Assembly: GCF_009707545.1 (NCBI RefSeq)
Contig: NZ_WLYK01000005.1
Coordinates: 558,001-622,000 of the forward strand
Length of the DNA stretch: 64,000 bases
Direction of reading: 5' to 3'
From: Nakamurella alba
Lineage (GTDB): Bacteria; Actinomycetota; Actinomycetes; Mycobacteriales; Nakamurellaceae
Positions 1 through 9,322 of the stretch are shown piece after piece. Position 1 is the stretch's first letter. Each line of letters begins with the position of its first letter. A program made the position numbers and the translations under genes. The notes beneath the pieces were generated by a model. The model saw only the letters and a list, made by a program, of their open reading frames with translations. It ran no database searches and was not told the DNA's origin.

Positions 1-1759
1 AGCCGGTGCTGGTGCGTTTCATGTAGCGGCCGTTGGTGTCAACGGCCATGCAGTAGACGGCGCTCGCGCACGAGATGTCCTGCAGCGTCGTGGTGGTCGC
101 TCCGATGGTCGAAGCCGTCCAGGTGCCGCCGCTGTACCGATAGGCGGTGCGGCCGGTGCTGATCGCGACGCAGGTCGACGCGGCGCAGGAGACTTGATCG
201 ACCGTCGTCTCCCCGGCCTTGATGGCGGCGGGAGTGGTCCACGTGGTGCCGTTCCAGCGGGAGAACCGACCGTCCTTGACGCCGATGCAGAAGGTCGTCG
301 ACGAGCAGCTGATCTCGCTGAAGCCCCTGCCGAGCTGGGTGGTCCAGACGTCGCCGTTGAAGCGGAAGCTGCGTGCACCGTCGGAGGCCATACAGAAAGA
401 CACGTTGACGCAGGAGACGGTGGTCAGCTCGCCCACCGGCTTGTAGACCGGGGTCGGGGTGCCCCAGGTCGGGGTCGCCGTGGTGTCGATGTCGAGGGTG
501 GAGCCGGTGACGTCGGCGACGATGTCGATGGTGCCGCCGCTGACGTTGGTGAAGACGGTCCGGCCGCCGGCACCGATGGGCAGCAGCGAAGTGGTCGAGA
601 TGCCTTGCTTCGCCGCGAAGTTGATGATCACGGCCCGCTTGCCGGTGGCGCCGCCGGGAGCGACCGCCAGGGTGCCGCCGGCGGTCGGCGAGACGACGGT
701 GACCGCGGCGGTGACGGCGGTGATGCCGGTGCCGGGCAGGTTGCCCCGACCCGGCAGGGAGACGGTGATCGACTGCCCGGCGGCGAGCCGCGCTTTCGGT
801 GCGCCGTTGCCGGTGCGGGTGTCGAGCAGCCGGATCGGGTCGACCGGCCCGAAGGTGCCGGATCGGGCCGCGGTGCCGGCGCGGTAGTAGCCGGTGGTGT
901 CGGCGACCAGGTCGATGGTGCCCGCGCTGTTGTTGGTGAACACCACCTGACCGCCGGAGCCGATCGGCAGCATCGCGGTGCTCGAGATGCCATGTTTGGC
1001 AGCGAAGTTGATGACGACGGCGCGCTTGGTCGTGTTGCCGGCCGGAGCCACGGACAGCGTTCCGCCCGCCGATGGGTTGACCACGGTGAGCGCCGCGACG
1101 GCCGTGGAGACGCCGCTGGTCGGGATGCCGCCGCGGCCGGTGAACTTCACGGTGATCGATGTGCCGGGGGCGATGCGCGCCTTGGGTGCGCCGTTGCCGG
1201 TGCGGGTGTCGATCAGCCGGACCGGCGCGATGAGGCCGTAGGTGCCGGCCAGGGTCGGGGTGCCCGAGCGGTAGTAGCCGGTGACGTCGGCGACCAGGTC
1301 GATGGTGCCGCCGGAGACGTTGGTGAACACGACCTGCCCTGCTGAGCTCAGCGGGAGGAAGGCGGTGTTCGAGATGCCTTGTTTGGCAGCGAAATTGATG
1401 ACCACGGCGCGCTGGGTGGGCGCGTTTGCCGGGGCGATCGCCAGCGTCCCGCCGGTCGAGGGGGAGACGACGGTGAGGCTCGCGACGACCGTGGAGACCC
1501 CGGTGGTCGGGAGTCCGCCGCGGTTCAGGAACCCGACGGTGATGGATGCTCCTGGCTGCAGCCGTGCCTTCGGTGCGCCGTTGCCGGTGCGCGTGTCCAG
1601 CAGCCGGACCGGGTCCACCGATCCGAACGCCCCCGCGACACCCGGTGCAGCCTGCACCTGCGGCGTGGCAGCGGCAGTCACCGGGATCGCGAGGAGTCCG
1701 ACGGCGGCGAGGACCGCTGTCAGGTAGACAAGGACAGCGTTGCGACGGTGCAGCGACAT
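1..1759 (-). CDS. Secreted propeller-repeat protein (partial, runs off left edge)
   Basis: The reading frame starts at ATG 1759 and is still open at base 1, so the C-terminus is missing. The start MSLHRRNAVLVYLTAVLAAV is a signal peptide or anchor. Three repeats of about 130 residues follow, each opening with a (L/I)DTRTGNGAPKAR motif and ending in a VTGYY-like strand. Then come short repeats with the pattern SC-x5-C and a following G-x-W, four of them visible before the edge; these look like beta-propeller blades, each with a possible disulfide. The architecture matches the next gene (1858-4911), so the two are tandem paralogues. A cell-surface or extracellular binding role is inferred only; no catalytic motif is visible. 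Confidence 0.85.
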   Translation of the reverse strand, partial: MSLHRRNAVLVYLTAVLAAVGLLAIPVTAAATPQVQAAPGVAGAFGSVDPVRLLDTRTGNGAPKARLQPGASITVGFLNRGGLPTTGVSTVVASLTVVSPSTGGTLAIAPANAPTQRAVVINFAAKQGISNTAFLPLSSAGQVVFTNVSGGTIDLVADVTGYYRSGTPTLAGTYGLIAPVRLIDTRTGNGAPKARIAPGTSITVKFTGRGGIPTSGVSTAVAALTVVNPSAGGTLSVAPAGNTTKRAVVINFAAKHGISSTAMLPIGSGGQVVFTNNSAGTIDLVADTTGYYRAGTAARSGTFGPVDPIRLLDTRTGNGAPKARLAAGQSITVSLPGRGNLPGTGITAVTAAVTVVSPTAGGTLAVAPGGATGKRAVIINFAAKQGISTTSLLPIGAGGRTVFTNVSGGTIDIVADVTGSTLDIDTTATPTWGTPTPVYKPVGELTTVSCVNVSFCMASDGARSFRFNGDVWTTQLGRGFSEISCSSTTFCIGVKDGRFSRWNGTTWTTPAAIKAGETTVDQVSCAASTCVAISTGRTAYRYSGGTWTASTIGATTTTLQDISCASAVYCMAVDTNGRYMKRTSTG

Positions 1760-1857
1760 GGAGCCCCCAGCTCGGCGCCGCCCGGCCGACCCCGGCAGCA
1801 TCGGCGGAGCCTACATCGGGCCATCCGAGGAAAAACAGGACTCGTGGTGTCGCACCC

Positions 1858-4800
1858 CTACCGGCCGCCGCGTCGGGTGGGCGTGATGGACCCGTCGCCC
1901 ATGTTGATCATCGAGCACCGCTGATCGGAGCTGCATGACACGTCACTGTTCCCCGTTCCGGCCACGGCAGACAACCGCCAGAGGGCACCATCGAAGGAAT
2001 ACACCCCTCCATTGCCGTCGGTACCGGCACAGAACGTCGCACTCGTGCACGAGACGCGTTCGAGGCCGGCTCCGTCGGGTGTCACCATCGCGGGCGTCGT
2101 CCAGTCCGTGCCATCGAAGTAAGCCACGAATCCCGAAAGCGTTCGTGGGGTATCCCGAAGACTTCCCACAGCAGCGCAGAATGTCTGGGTCGCGCAGGAG
2201 ACTTCCCAGATGCCTCCGGACGGTGAGATCGTCGTGGCGGTGCTCCACACCTGCCCGTCGAAGACGAGAACCTCCCCGACACTGTTGAGTTGGTCAATCG
2301 CTCGAGAAGTCGTTGCCATGCACCAGTGTTCGGAGACGCACGAGACCGACGTGATCCCGCCCGCCGGGTCGATGACCTCCGGCGCGCTCCAGGTCTCGCC
2401 GTCGAACATGGTGAATCCGGTGTCGGTGATCGCCACGCAGAAGGTAGGGCCGGTACAGGACACGGAGAAGGCAGTTCCGAGGCCCGAGATCCGCACCTTC
2501 TCGGACCACTCCGCACCGTCGAAGATCCAGGCGCCCGAATTCCCCACGGCAACGCAGCGGTCCACCTCGAAGCAGTCGACGGCTGCAGCAGGCCCGGCCT
2601 CAACGGGGATCTCTGTGCTCCGGCCACCCACGACGCGGATGGTCGCCGAATCAGTCGTACTCACCATGCACAGTGCGTCGGTGCAGGACACGGTGCGCAG
2701 GCCGTTGTCGAAGTCGGCCTCGAACACTGCCGGCTCCTGGAAGACCCAGTCCTCCCACATGGTCACCCCGCGGAGTGTCCCGATGGCGCATCGGTCGGGC
2801 CGCCGACAGTCGACTGCATACCCCTGACCAGTTCCTGTGCCCCTCCACGTATCGCCGTCAAAGAGATACCCGTCGGGATATCCCGATGCCATGCAGCGAC
2901 CCGCGGTCGGGCACGAGAGGTCGGTGATCTGCTGCCCGTTCGGATCCCCGAGTTGGTCGGAGAATCGCCAGGTCGCCCCGTCGTACCGGATCACCCGTCC
3001 TCGCGAGCTGATCGCGGTGCAGAGCGATGCAGAGGAACACGAGATGACATTCAGGTTGGCGGCAACGCGGGTGGCGACCGGTGCGGACCAACTCCTTCCG
3101 TCCCAGATGAGGTACTTGCCCGTACTGGTGACGGCGGCACACCGGTTGACGGAGGAGCAGGACACATCGGTCACTTGATCGGAATAGTCAGAGCTCACGT
3201 ACATCTCGGCGCCCGCGGACCACCTGTCGGTGGAGTAGCGGTAAGCGTTGCCGGTGTCGGAGATGGCCATGCAGAAGGAGACGCCGACGCAGTCCACCGC
3301 ACCGATGATCTCGGCGGGTCTCGATGGGGGCACGATCTGCTGGAGATCCGCCCAACTCGTGCCGGTCCAGGACATGGAGGTCCGGTTGCCGAAAGCGAGA
3401 CACGCACTGCGGGACTCGCATGTCACTGCAATCTGCTCGCGACCCGGGAGCACCGGCGTCCAGGAACCGCCTGCAAAGGTGAAAGTGCGTCCGCCATCGG
3501 CGACCATGCAGAATTCGTCGTCGACGCAGGAGATGCTGTGTGGGGTACCCATGGGCTGGTAGATCGATTGTGGTGTCTGCCAGGTCGGCGTGGCAGACAG
3601 GTTCCTGTCGAGGTGGAAGCCGATGTCGTCGATGACCAGATGAATCGATGAGTTGCTGTTGTTGGTCAGTGTCAGCCGTCCACCGGAACCGACCGGAAGC
3701 AATGCAACTCCGGAGATGCTCTGGTCGGCCGCGAAGTTCAGCACCGTGGCCGACTCGGCCGGGCGCCCTGCCGGGGCGATGGAGAGAGTGCCCGAGGCGA
3801 GTGGAACGACGACGCTGACCGCAGCGATGATCCGTGACACGCCGATACCCGGTACTCCAGCGGGACCGGCCAATCCGACAGTGATCGAGCCGCCAGGGGC
3901 AATCCGGCCCTGCGAACCGCCGATGGCGGTACGGGTGTCCAGGACCCTGGAAGGGTCCACCGAGCCGTATGCGCCGGACCGGGACGGTGGTCCCGAGGTG
4001 AAATAGCCGGTCACGTCGGTCACCAGGTCGATCGTCCCTGCGCTGACGTTCGTGAACACCACCCTTCCCCCCACGCCCAGCGGAAGGAAGATTCCCGTGG
4101 AGATGCTCTCGCCGGTCCGGAAGTTCAGCACCACTGCTCCATGGTGGGCGCTTCCGGCAGGCGCTACGGCGAGGGTTCCGGATGTGCCCGGCGAGACGAC
4201 GGTGACTGCTCCGGCGATCGCTGACACGCCGCTTCGCGGGACACCCCCGCGGCCGGTCATGGTGACTGTGATCGAGCGGCCGGGAGCGAGTCGAGCCCGG
4301 GGAGTTCCGACCGCCACCCTGGAGTCGAGGAGGCGGACCGGTTCGACGACCCCGAACGCGCCGTTGGTAGCAGGGGTTCCGGAGCGGTAGAACCCCGTCG
4401 CGTCCACCACCAGGTGGACGGATCCGCGACTGTTGTTCGTCAGGACGAATGTGTCGTGAATGCCGATCGGCAGGACTGCCGTACTGGAGATGCTGTGCGG
4501 CGGCCGGAAGTTGGCGATGACTGCTCCGCGCCTGCTCGCACCTAACGGAGAGACAGCGAGAGTTCCGGCCGAGGTCGGTCCGACCACCGTCACCGAAGCC
4601 GCGATGGCCGCCGTGTTCCCTGGAGGGAATCCTTCGTTCTCCGGCAACTCGACTTCGACGGAGGCACCGGCGGCCACCTCGGCGACCGGAGCGCCGACAC
4701 CGGTCCGCGTGTCCAGGATCCGGACCTGATCGATAGCTCCGAACAGTCCGCCATCCGTCGGCTGACCTGCGGCGGCCATCTCCTTGGTGACAGATGCTGC

Positions 4801-4911
4801 CTTGACCGGAGTGGTGGCCGCGGACCTCGGCGCGGAAGTGAGCGTTGGAATGACCACAGCGACGAGGAGGATGCCGAGGCCGGAACCGACCGCTCTGCGG
4901 GTGGAGAACAC
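1858..4911 (-). CDS. Secreted protein with three DTRTG repeats and about 14 Cys-paired propeller blades
   Basis: This 1017-residue protein starts at a GTG preceded by GGGGGCG. Residues 1-30 form a signal peptide (MFSTRRAVGSGLGILLVAVV). Residues about 55-425 hold three repeats that open with ILDTRTG, LLDSRVA and VLDTRTA and close with VVDATGFY-like strands. Residues about 440-1010 carry about 14 short repeats of the form (S/D)C-x4/5-C-(M/A)-x, then a strand, G and W; most would allow one disulfide per blade. Fourteen blades would fit two seven-bladed propellers. It is a paralogue of the partial gene to its left, with more varied codon use. No enzyme motif is seen; ligand binding or adhesion on the outside of the cell is a guess. 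Confidence 0.87.
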   Translation of the reverse strand: MFSTRRAVGSGLGILLVAVVIPTLTSAPRSAATTPVKAASVTKEMAAAGQPTDGGLFGAIDQVRILDTRTGVGAPVAEVAAGASVEVELPENEGFPPGNTAAIAASVTVVGPTSAGTLAVSPLGASRRGAVIANFRPPHSISSTAVLPIGIHDTFVLTNNSRGSVHLVVDATGFYRSGTPATNGAFGVVEPVRLLDSRVAVGTPRARLAPGRSITVTMTGRGGVPRSGVSAIAGAVTVVSPGTSGTLAVAPAGSAHHGAVVLNFRTGESISTGIFLPLGVGGRVVFTNVSAGTIDLVTDVTGYFTSGPPSRSGAYGSVDPSRVLDTRTAIGGSQGRIAPGGSITVGLAGPAGVPGIGVSRIIAAVSVVVPLASGTLSIAPAGRPAESATVLNFAADQSISGVALLPVGSGGRLTLTNNSNSSIHLVIDDIGFHLDRNLSATPTWQTPQSIYQPMGTPHSISCVDDEFCMVADGGRTFTFAGGSWTPVLPGREQIAVTCESRSACLAFGNRTSMSWTGTSWADLQQIVPPSRPAEIIGAVDCVGVSFCMAISDTGNAYRYSTDRWSAGAEMYVSSDYSDQVTDVSCSSVNRCAAVTSTGKYLIWDGRSWSAPVATRVAANLNVISCSSASLCTAISSRGRVIRYDGATWRFSDQLGDPNGQQITDLSCPTAGRCMASGYPDGYLFDGDTWRGTGTGQGYAVDCRRPDRCAIGTLRGVTMWEDWVFQEPAVFEADFDNGLRTVSCTDALCMVSTTDSATIRVVGGRSTEIPVEAGPAAAVDCFEVDRCVAVGNSGAWIFDGAEWSEKVRISGLGTAFSVSCTGPTFCVAITDTGFTMFDGETWSAPEVIDPAGGITSVSCVSEHWCMATTSRAIDQLNSVGEVLVFDGQVWSTATTISPSGGIWEVSCATQTFCAAVGSLRDTPRTLSGFVAYFDGTDWTTPAMVTPDGAGLERVSCTSATFCAGTDGNGGVYSFDGALWRLSAVAGTGNSDVSCSSDQRCSMINMGDGSITPTRRGGR

Positions 4912-5023
4912 AACGCCCCCGATCCACTCGCTCCGTGGCAGAGGAGCGACGTTGGCGGAGCCTACTGCTGGAGATCTCGGGACCTACAGGTCGAATCGGG
5001 TGGTCTCGTTGGGCCTCAAGTGT

Positions 5024-5830
5024 TCAGAGCGCCTCGCCGACCACCCTGCCGACCACCCGGGTCTTGCCCTCGGACTTGATCTCCACGTCGACCATGGCGA
5101 GAGTGCGGGTGCGGGTCCGCAGCTCGGACCGGACGGTGGCGAGGCTGCCGCCGGGGACCGGGCGCGGGTAGAAGGCGTGGATCGAAGTGGCGGCGAACCG
5201 CGGGTCCAAGCCCTGCAGCAGGTGGCCGGCGCTCATCGCGATCGCGCAGAAGCCGACGCCTCCGTGCAGGTTGAACATCGGGTTCTGGATGGCCGGGACC
5301 ACCTCGAACCGCAGCTCGGCCGACTGCTCGTCGCGAACGGTGTCCTGGAGGATCAGCTGGCCTGGTAGATCGACGCCCTCAGGTGCGCGGGCAGGCAGTG
5401 GTTGGGCAGTGCGGTCGAAGTGCATGGAGCGTCCGCGCATGTGACAGGCCGCGACCTGGGTGCCCTCGGCGTCCTTGATCGTGCAGCTGGCCAGGTAGCC
5501 GTGCGAGCTCTTGTCGGCGACGCGGGCCTCGGCGACAAGGTCCGACGTGCTGTGCCGGAACGCGTCGAACACCTCCATGGTGATCTCGGTGCTGGTGGTC
5601 CACCCGCCGGGCGGTTGGGAGGCGACCATCGCGTAGCCGAGGGTGTCGTCGATCAGCACGCCGAGGGATCCGGGGCTGCGGATGCCGTCCGGACCGAGCA
5701 TCCAGTCGCCGGCGGACATGTGCCCGACCACGCCGACCCTCCCCGGCTGCACGTCGTGCACCCTGAACAGCCGCTCGGCGCCCAGCTCGCGGTACGGGAA
5801 CTCCTGGCCGCCGCTCTGCTTGTCACTCAT
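5024..5830 (-). CDS. Double hotdog-fold thioesterase-like protein (PaaI/TesB type)
   Basis: A 268-residue protein starting at ATG 5830. Two hotdog-like halves can be made out: residues about 30-130 (SPGSLGVLIDDTLGYAM, then a TTSTEITMEVF strand) and about 150-265 (NLHGGVGFCAIAMSAGHLLQ, then SIHAFYPRPVPGGSLATVRSEL and TRTLAMVDVEI). The LHGGV stretch resembles the HGG helix start of PaaI-type acyl-CoA thioesterases. It probably hydrolyses or binds an acyl-CoA in the cytosol. It stands alone, with a hairpin repeat in the divergent region upstream. The substrate cannot be told from the sequence. Confidence 0.75.
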   Translation of the reverse strand: MSDKQSGGQEFPYRELGAERLFRVHDVQPGRVGVVGHMSAGDWMLGPDGIRSPGSLGVLIDDTLGYAMVASQPPGGWTTSTEITMEVFDAFRHSTSDLVAEARVADKSSHGYLASCTIKDAEGTQVAACHMRGRSMHFDRTAQPLPARAPEGVDLPGQLILQDTVRDEQSAELRFEVVPAIQNPMFNLHGGVGFCAIAMSAGHLLQGLDPRFAATSIHAFYPRPVPGGSLATVRSELRTRTRTLAMVDVEIKSEGKTRVVGRVVGEAL

Positions 5831-5943
5831 CCCTGCAGGTAATCACGGAGCGATCTTGTGGCGGTCGCGGGGGCCCGTTTCGCTCACTGCCGGCGTTCGG
5901 TCGCTGACCAGCTGTGATTGTCGGCCGCGAGAGCGGTTGGGGT

Positions 5944-6000
5944 CTTTGGATTCTGAACATCCAGTGGCTCTGAGGGGCAGTGGATGTTCAGAATCCGAAG
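5944..6000. repeat. Dispersed long hairpin repeat, copy 1
   Basis: Arms GGATTCTGAACATCC (5948-5962) and GGATGTTCAGAATCC (5982-5996) are perfectly complementary and extend outward to 5944-6000 with one T/G mismatch. The loop is about 19 nt. This copy lies between two divergent genes (starts at 5830 and 6081), so unlike the other copies it is not at gene ends. The remaining 5831-6080 shows no other feature apart from a GGGGGAA ribosome binding site before 6081. Confidence 0.9.
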
Positions 6001-6080
6001 GCTGGACACCTCGCTGACCTGGCTGTACAACTGTCGCAGGGGAGCAGTACCGGGGTGATTTCACGTACTGGGGGAATCTG

Positions 6081-6920
6081 ATGGCGCGATGGCGCTTGTC
6101 CGTGGTGTCCACATGTCTGTCGGTGTGCGTGGTCGCGGGGGTGGTGGTCGGGTGCTCGCCCTCGGGCGATGTGCTGGAGACCACCGAGGCTCCGCTGACG
6201 CCGCGGGGGACGGTGTTTGCGCCGTCATCCGAGTCCGGTCCCGGCTCGGTCCCGGCATCTTCTGTGTCGTCATGGGTCTCTGAGACGTCCAGCTCTGCTG
6301 TGTCGTCGGAGACGAAGCCGTCCGGAGTGACTCTCGCCCCGACTTCAGCTGCGCCGACCAGCACCTCGACCGCGACGACCGGCTCGCGCGCTGCAGCGCC
6401 GCCGAGTCCGGCCGCTTCTGTGCCGCTGCCGGAGGTGGCCAGTACCAAGGCTGATGCGGGCCCGGGGAGCACTGCCGCGACCATCCCGACCGAAGGGCTC
6501 GATCCACAAGAGGCCGCGGATCGGCAAGCGGTGGCCGAGGCGTGGATCCGGTTCTGGGACGTCATCGAGGTCGTGCAAAATCGCCCTGCAGCGGAGCGGG
6601 AATCTCTGCTGAGGTCCGTGACTGGCGAGCCTCTCTACAGCAAGCTGTCGGCCTCAGTTGCAGAGAAGGAGGCTGCTGGCGAGGCGTCGTACGGAACAGT
6701 CGCGCACCGCATCTATTGGGGTCCTCCAATCGAGGGTAGGGATGTGGCGAACATCGGCGATTGCACAGACACGAGCAAGTATGGCGCCCGAAGCATTGAG
6801 GATGACAAGATTCTCACCCGCGGTCTTGAGAGGGACGACGCTCGCGGGGTTCTCCGCCGCCAGGCCTCGGGACAGTGGATCGTGACCGAGATCCGTTTCA
6901 TGCCGGAAAACACATGCTGA
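6081..6920 (+). CDS. Putative lipoprotein with low-complexity linker and C-terminal NTF2-like domain
   Basis: A 279-residue protein starting at ATG 6081 with GGGGGAA just upstream. Residues 1-25 form a lipoprotein signal ending in the lipobox VVGC. Residues about 26-145 are Ser/Thr/Pro/Ala-rich and probably span the cell wall. Residues about 148-279 (from EAADRQAVAEAWIRFWDVIEVV) form a compact domain resembling small NTF2/SnoaL-like or Mce-associated domains. Its 3' part has a lower GC content than its neighbours. It overlaps the next gene by seven bases, which implies translational coupling. Function is unknown; an envelope role is inferred. Confidence 0.75.
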   Translation: MARWRLSVVSTCLSVCVVAGVVVGCSPSGDVLETTEAPLTPRGTVFAPSSESGPGSVPASSVSSWVSETSSSAVSSETKPSGVTLAPTSAAPTSTSTATTGSRAAAPPSPAASVPLPEVASTKADAGPGSTAATIPTEGLDPQEAADRQAVAEAWIRFWDVIEVVQNRPAAERESLLRSVTGEPLYSKLSASVAEKEAAGEASYGTVAHRIYWGPPIEGRDVANIGDCTDTSKYGARSIEDDKILTRGLERDDARGVLRRQASGQWIVTEIRFMPENTC

Positions 6921-7834
6921 AGCACCTACTCGTCGGCGTTCTGATGCTCACAGTCGGCGTCATGGTCTCCCCAGACGGCGATATCGGAGTCGAGGCGTCT
7001 GGGGGCGGAGCGTCTCTCGACTTCTCGGTGTCGGTCCCTGGCAGGGATGCGAGCGACTCCCAAGGATCCGGATCGAGCACTGGTGGGAGTGGCGGCAGCG
7101 GAGGCGGTGGTGATGACGACCCGTGCCATTACGTCGACATCTCTCCGCCCGCTGGTGACTCCCGCTGGGGCGGGCACTCCGCAGCCGAAGGATCCGTCGT
7201 CGAGATCCGCTGCCCCTTCTCGACTGCGGGCGGTGCGTTCACACCCGACGGGCTGGACTGGTCGAGCCAGTTCGTCTTCGTCCCAGCCGGCGCGGCCCCG
7301 GCCCCACCACCACCACCGTCCGCTACCGAGTTGGCGTCGCGGGCGATCGGGCAGATGGTCGCGCCGACCCCGCAACTGCACCTCGGGCCGGACCCGGACA
7401 CCATCGCCGTGCAGATCCCGGTCTGGCTGTGGATCACCGACCCCGGCGAGCTGCAGGTCACCGTCGCCGCCGGCGGGCTGTCTGTCACAGCGACCGGACG
7501 TATCACCTCGACCACTTGGGACACCCACGAGCCCGTCGATCCGGCCGACCCCGCCACGTTGATGCCACCGGTCACCTGCGACGGCCTCGGCGCCCCGCCG
7601 CCGGACCCACTGCCGGAGCTGGATGTCCAGCCCGCCTGTGGTTACACCTACGCCTGGAAGTCCACCGAAGAGCGCACCGACGGCACCGGCCGCTGGCCGC
7701 TCACGGTGACGGCGAACTGGACCGTCAACTGGGTCGCGACCAACGGCGAGACGGGCACCGAGGTCCTCAGTTCCTCCACGACGGAACAGATCCTGGTCCG
7801 CGAGTACCGCACCCTCCTGGTGCCACCGGGCTGA
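6914..7834 (+). CDS. Secreted hypothetical protein, Gly/Ser-rich N-terminus
   Basis: I chose ATG 6914, nested in the end of the preceding lipoprotein gene, over upstream in-frame codons, because it gives a clean signal peptide (MLKHLLVGVLMLTVGVMVS) and typical coupling. The product is 306 residues: signal peptide, Gly/Ser-rich stretch to about residue 70, a DDPCHYV segment, then a beta-rich region (VWLWITDPGELQVTVAAGGLSVTATG; RWPLTVTANWTVNWVATNG). Several cysteines (PCHYV, IRCPF, VTCDG, PACGY) could form disulfides. Lipoprotein plus partner suggests that the two proteins act together at the cell surface. The family is not recognised. Confidence 0.75.
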   Translation: MLKHLLVGVLMLTVGVMVSPDGDIGVEASGGGASLDFSVSVPGRDASDSQGSGSSTGGSGGSGGGGDDDPCHYVDISPPAGDSRWGGHSAAEGSVVEIRCPFSTAGGAFTPDGLDWSSQFVFVPAGAAPAPPPPPSATELASRAIGQMVAPTPQLHLGPDPDTIAVQIPVWLWITDPGELQVTVAAGGLSVTATGRITSTTWDTHEPVDPADPATLMPPVTCDGLGAPPPDPLPELDVQPACGYTYAWKSTEERTDGTGRWPLTVTANWTVNWVATNGETGTEVLSSSTTEQILVREYRTLLVPPG

Positions 7835-7845
7835 GACGAGACCCG

Positions 7846-7900
7846 TTCGGATTCTGAACATCCAGTGGCTCTGAGGGGCAGCGGATGTTCAGAATCCGAA
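7846..7900. repeat. Dispersed long hairpin repeat, copy 2
   Basis: A perfect 18-bp-arm inverted repeat: GGATTCTGAACATCC at 7849-7863 and its complement at 7883-7897, extended three base pairs outward on each side, with a 19-nt loop. It sits just after the stop of the secreted protein gene (7834) and before the convergent reductase gene, so it could act as a bidirectional terminator. It is followed 27 nt later by a second hairpin (7928-7967); the same pairing occurs near 32.6 kb. Confidence 0.9.
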
Positions 7901-7927
7901 TGGGTCAACCGATCTCGAGACGGCAAG

Positions 7928-7967
7928 GTCCTGCAACCCTTGAGCTATACCTCACTGGGTGCAGGAC
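7928..7967. terminator. Second hairpin, GTCCTGCA family, overlapping reductase stop
   Basis: Arms of 17 nt beginning GTCCTGCA and ending TGCAGGAC pair at 14 of 17 positions around a six-base loop. The hairpin overlaps the stop codon of the minus-strand reductase gene (stop at 7945). A perfect version with the same arm and loop lengths occurs at 32792-32831. Confidence 0.6.
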
Positions 7968-9111
7968 GTCCGGCGCGAACCGCTTGCTCGACCTCGCCCC
8001 GCCACCGCCGCAACTCGCGCGGGGGAGTGTTGACGCAGAGGACGCCGAGCAGGCGGTCGGCGAGGTAGTAGCCGGCGACGAAGGGACCACTCCCGACAGC
8101 ACCGTCCAACACGCGCATCTCGTCGTGGCCGCGGAGGTAGCCGAACACCTGCAGCCGCAGGTCGTACTGATCGGACCAGACGTAGGGGACGGTCGAGAAG
8201 GGCGTCGGGTCGCGCTCGTCGAGCACGGCCAGCAGGTTGCGGGCGGCGGCGGTGGCCTGGAGGCCGGCGTGGGTGCGGTGTTCGATCCGCATCTCCACTC
8301 CGTAGGCCGGGTTGAACCAGCGGGCGACGTCGCCCGCGGCAAACACGAATTCGCCGGCACGGCAGAACTCATCGCACAGGACTCCGTCCCCGACCGGAAC
8401 ACCGGAACCGGAGAGCCAGTCGGTGTTGGGGATCGAGCCGATGCACACCAGCACGTCGTCGCACGGCAGTTCCCGGCCCCCAACCACCACGGACGACTCG
8501 TCGAACCGATCGACCGGCACACCGCAGAGCACCTCGACGCCGGCCGCCGCATGCACCGATCCGAGCCAGACTCCGACCTCCGAACCGAGTGCCGCGCACA
8601 TCGGCGAGGGGAGTGGGTCTATCAGCGTCACGGAGCAGCCAAGACCGACAGCTACCGCGGCGACCTCGGCGCCGAGGAACCCGGCGCCGACGACGACCAG
8701 TCGGCATCCCGGCGTCAGCCGCGACCGTAGCCGCCGGGCATCGTCCACTCCCCGGAGCACGTGACCGCCCCACGGCAGCGTCCGCGGGCGGACGCCGGTG
8801 CAGACGATCAGGCCGTCGTAACCCAGGACCGATCCGTCGACGAGCTCGACGCCCGCAGATCCCAGCCCGACCGCACCCACGCCCAGTCGCAGATCCAGAT
8901 CAAGGGCCGCGAGATCAGCCGACGGTCGCAGGGTTACCCGCGACGGATCCCACGCCCCGGAGAGGACCTGCTTGGACAACGGCGGGCGGTCGTAGGGCGC
9001 ATGCGGTTCGTCGCCGACCAGCACGACCTCGCCGGAGAACCCCTCCCGGCGCAGGGTCTCGACCGCGGCCAGACCGGCGGCCGACGCGCCGACCACGACG
9101 ATCCGCTGCAC
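7945..9111 (-). CDS. FAD-dependent NAD(P)H:ferredoxin reductase (P450 redox partner type)
   Basis: A 388-residue protein of the rhodocoxin/putidaredoxin reductase family. The N-terminal FAD motif VVVGASAAGLAA (residues about 4-15), the family signature YDRPPLSKQVL (about 39-50) and a second nucleotide motif VVVGAGFLGAEVAAV (about 157-172) are clear, and VFAAGDVARW near residue 260 is the second FAD contact. Such enzymes pass electrons from NAD(P)H to a small ferredoxin that feeds a P450 or Rieske oxygenase. The ferredoxin gene lies seven bases upstream on the same strand. No P450 gene lies in the window, so the pair may serve an oxygenase elsewhere or the Rieske enzyme at 25.4 kb. Confidence 0.92.
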   Translation of the reverse strand: MQRIVVVGASAAGLAAVETLRREGFSGEVVLVGDEPHAPYDRPPLSKQVLSGAWDPSRVTLRPSADLAALDLDLRLGVGAVGLGSAGVELVDGSVLGYDGLIVCTGVRPRTLPWGGHVLRGVDDARRLRSRLTPGCRLVVVGAGFLGAEVAAVAVGLGCSVTLIDPLPSPMCAALGSEVGVWLGSVHAAAGVEVLCGVPVDRFDESSVVVGGRELPCDDVLVCIGSIPNTDWLSGSGVPVGDGVLCDEFCRAGEFVFAAGDVARWFNPAYGVEMRIEHRTHAGLQATAAARNLLAVLDERDPTPFSTVPYVWSDQYDLRLQVFGYLRGHDEMRVLDGAVGSGPFVAGYYLADRLLGVLCVNTPPRELRRWRGEVEQAVRAGRPAPSEV

Positions 9112-9118
9112 CGGGCGC

Positions 9119-9322
9119 TCACCCGCCGACCAGCCGCAGCGCGGCCGCCGGGCAGAGCGAGACCGCCTCGCGGACCTCGTCCAGCAGCTCGTCGGGCGGA
9201 TGTTCGTCGAGCACGATCGCGATGCCGTCGTCGTCGCGTTGATCGAAGACGTCCGGCGCCGCCATCACGCACAATCCCGATGCGACGCAACGCGGCTCGT
9301 CGAGTTCGACCCGCGCGGTCAC
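9119..9322 (-). CDS. [3Fe-4S]-type ferredoxin
   Basis: I place the start at GTG 9322, with GGGG just upstream, giving 67 residues, the usual size for P450-associated ferredoxins. The cluster motif is C-x5-C (CVASGLC, residues 12-18), then a later C-P (SLCPAAAL). This is the one-cluster 3Fe-4S pattern, in which the second cysteine of a 4Fe motif is missing. The longer open frame upstream has no ferredoxin-like content. It should carry electrons from the reductase encoded immediately downstream. Confidence 0.88.
   Translation of the reverse strand: MTARVELDEPRCVASGLCVMAAPDVFDQRDDDGIAIVLDEHPPDELLDEVREAVSLCPAAALRLVGG

Noticed and set aside
2290-3651. Plus-strand open frame of about 450 codons inside the propeller gene
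   Set aside because: The minus strand encodes regular Cys-paired repeats through this region; the plus-strand product has no structure.
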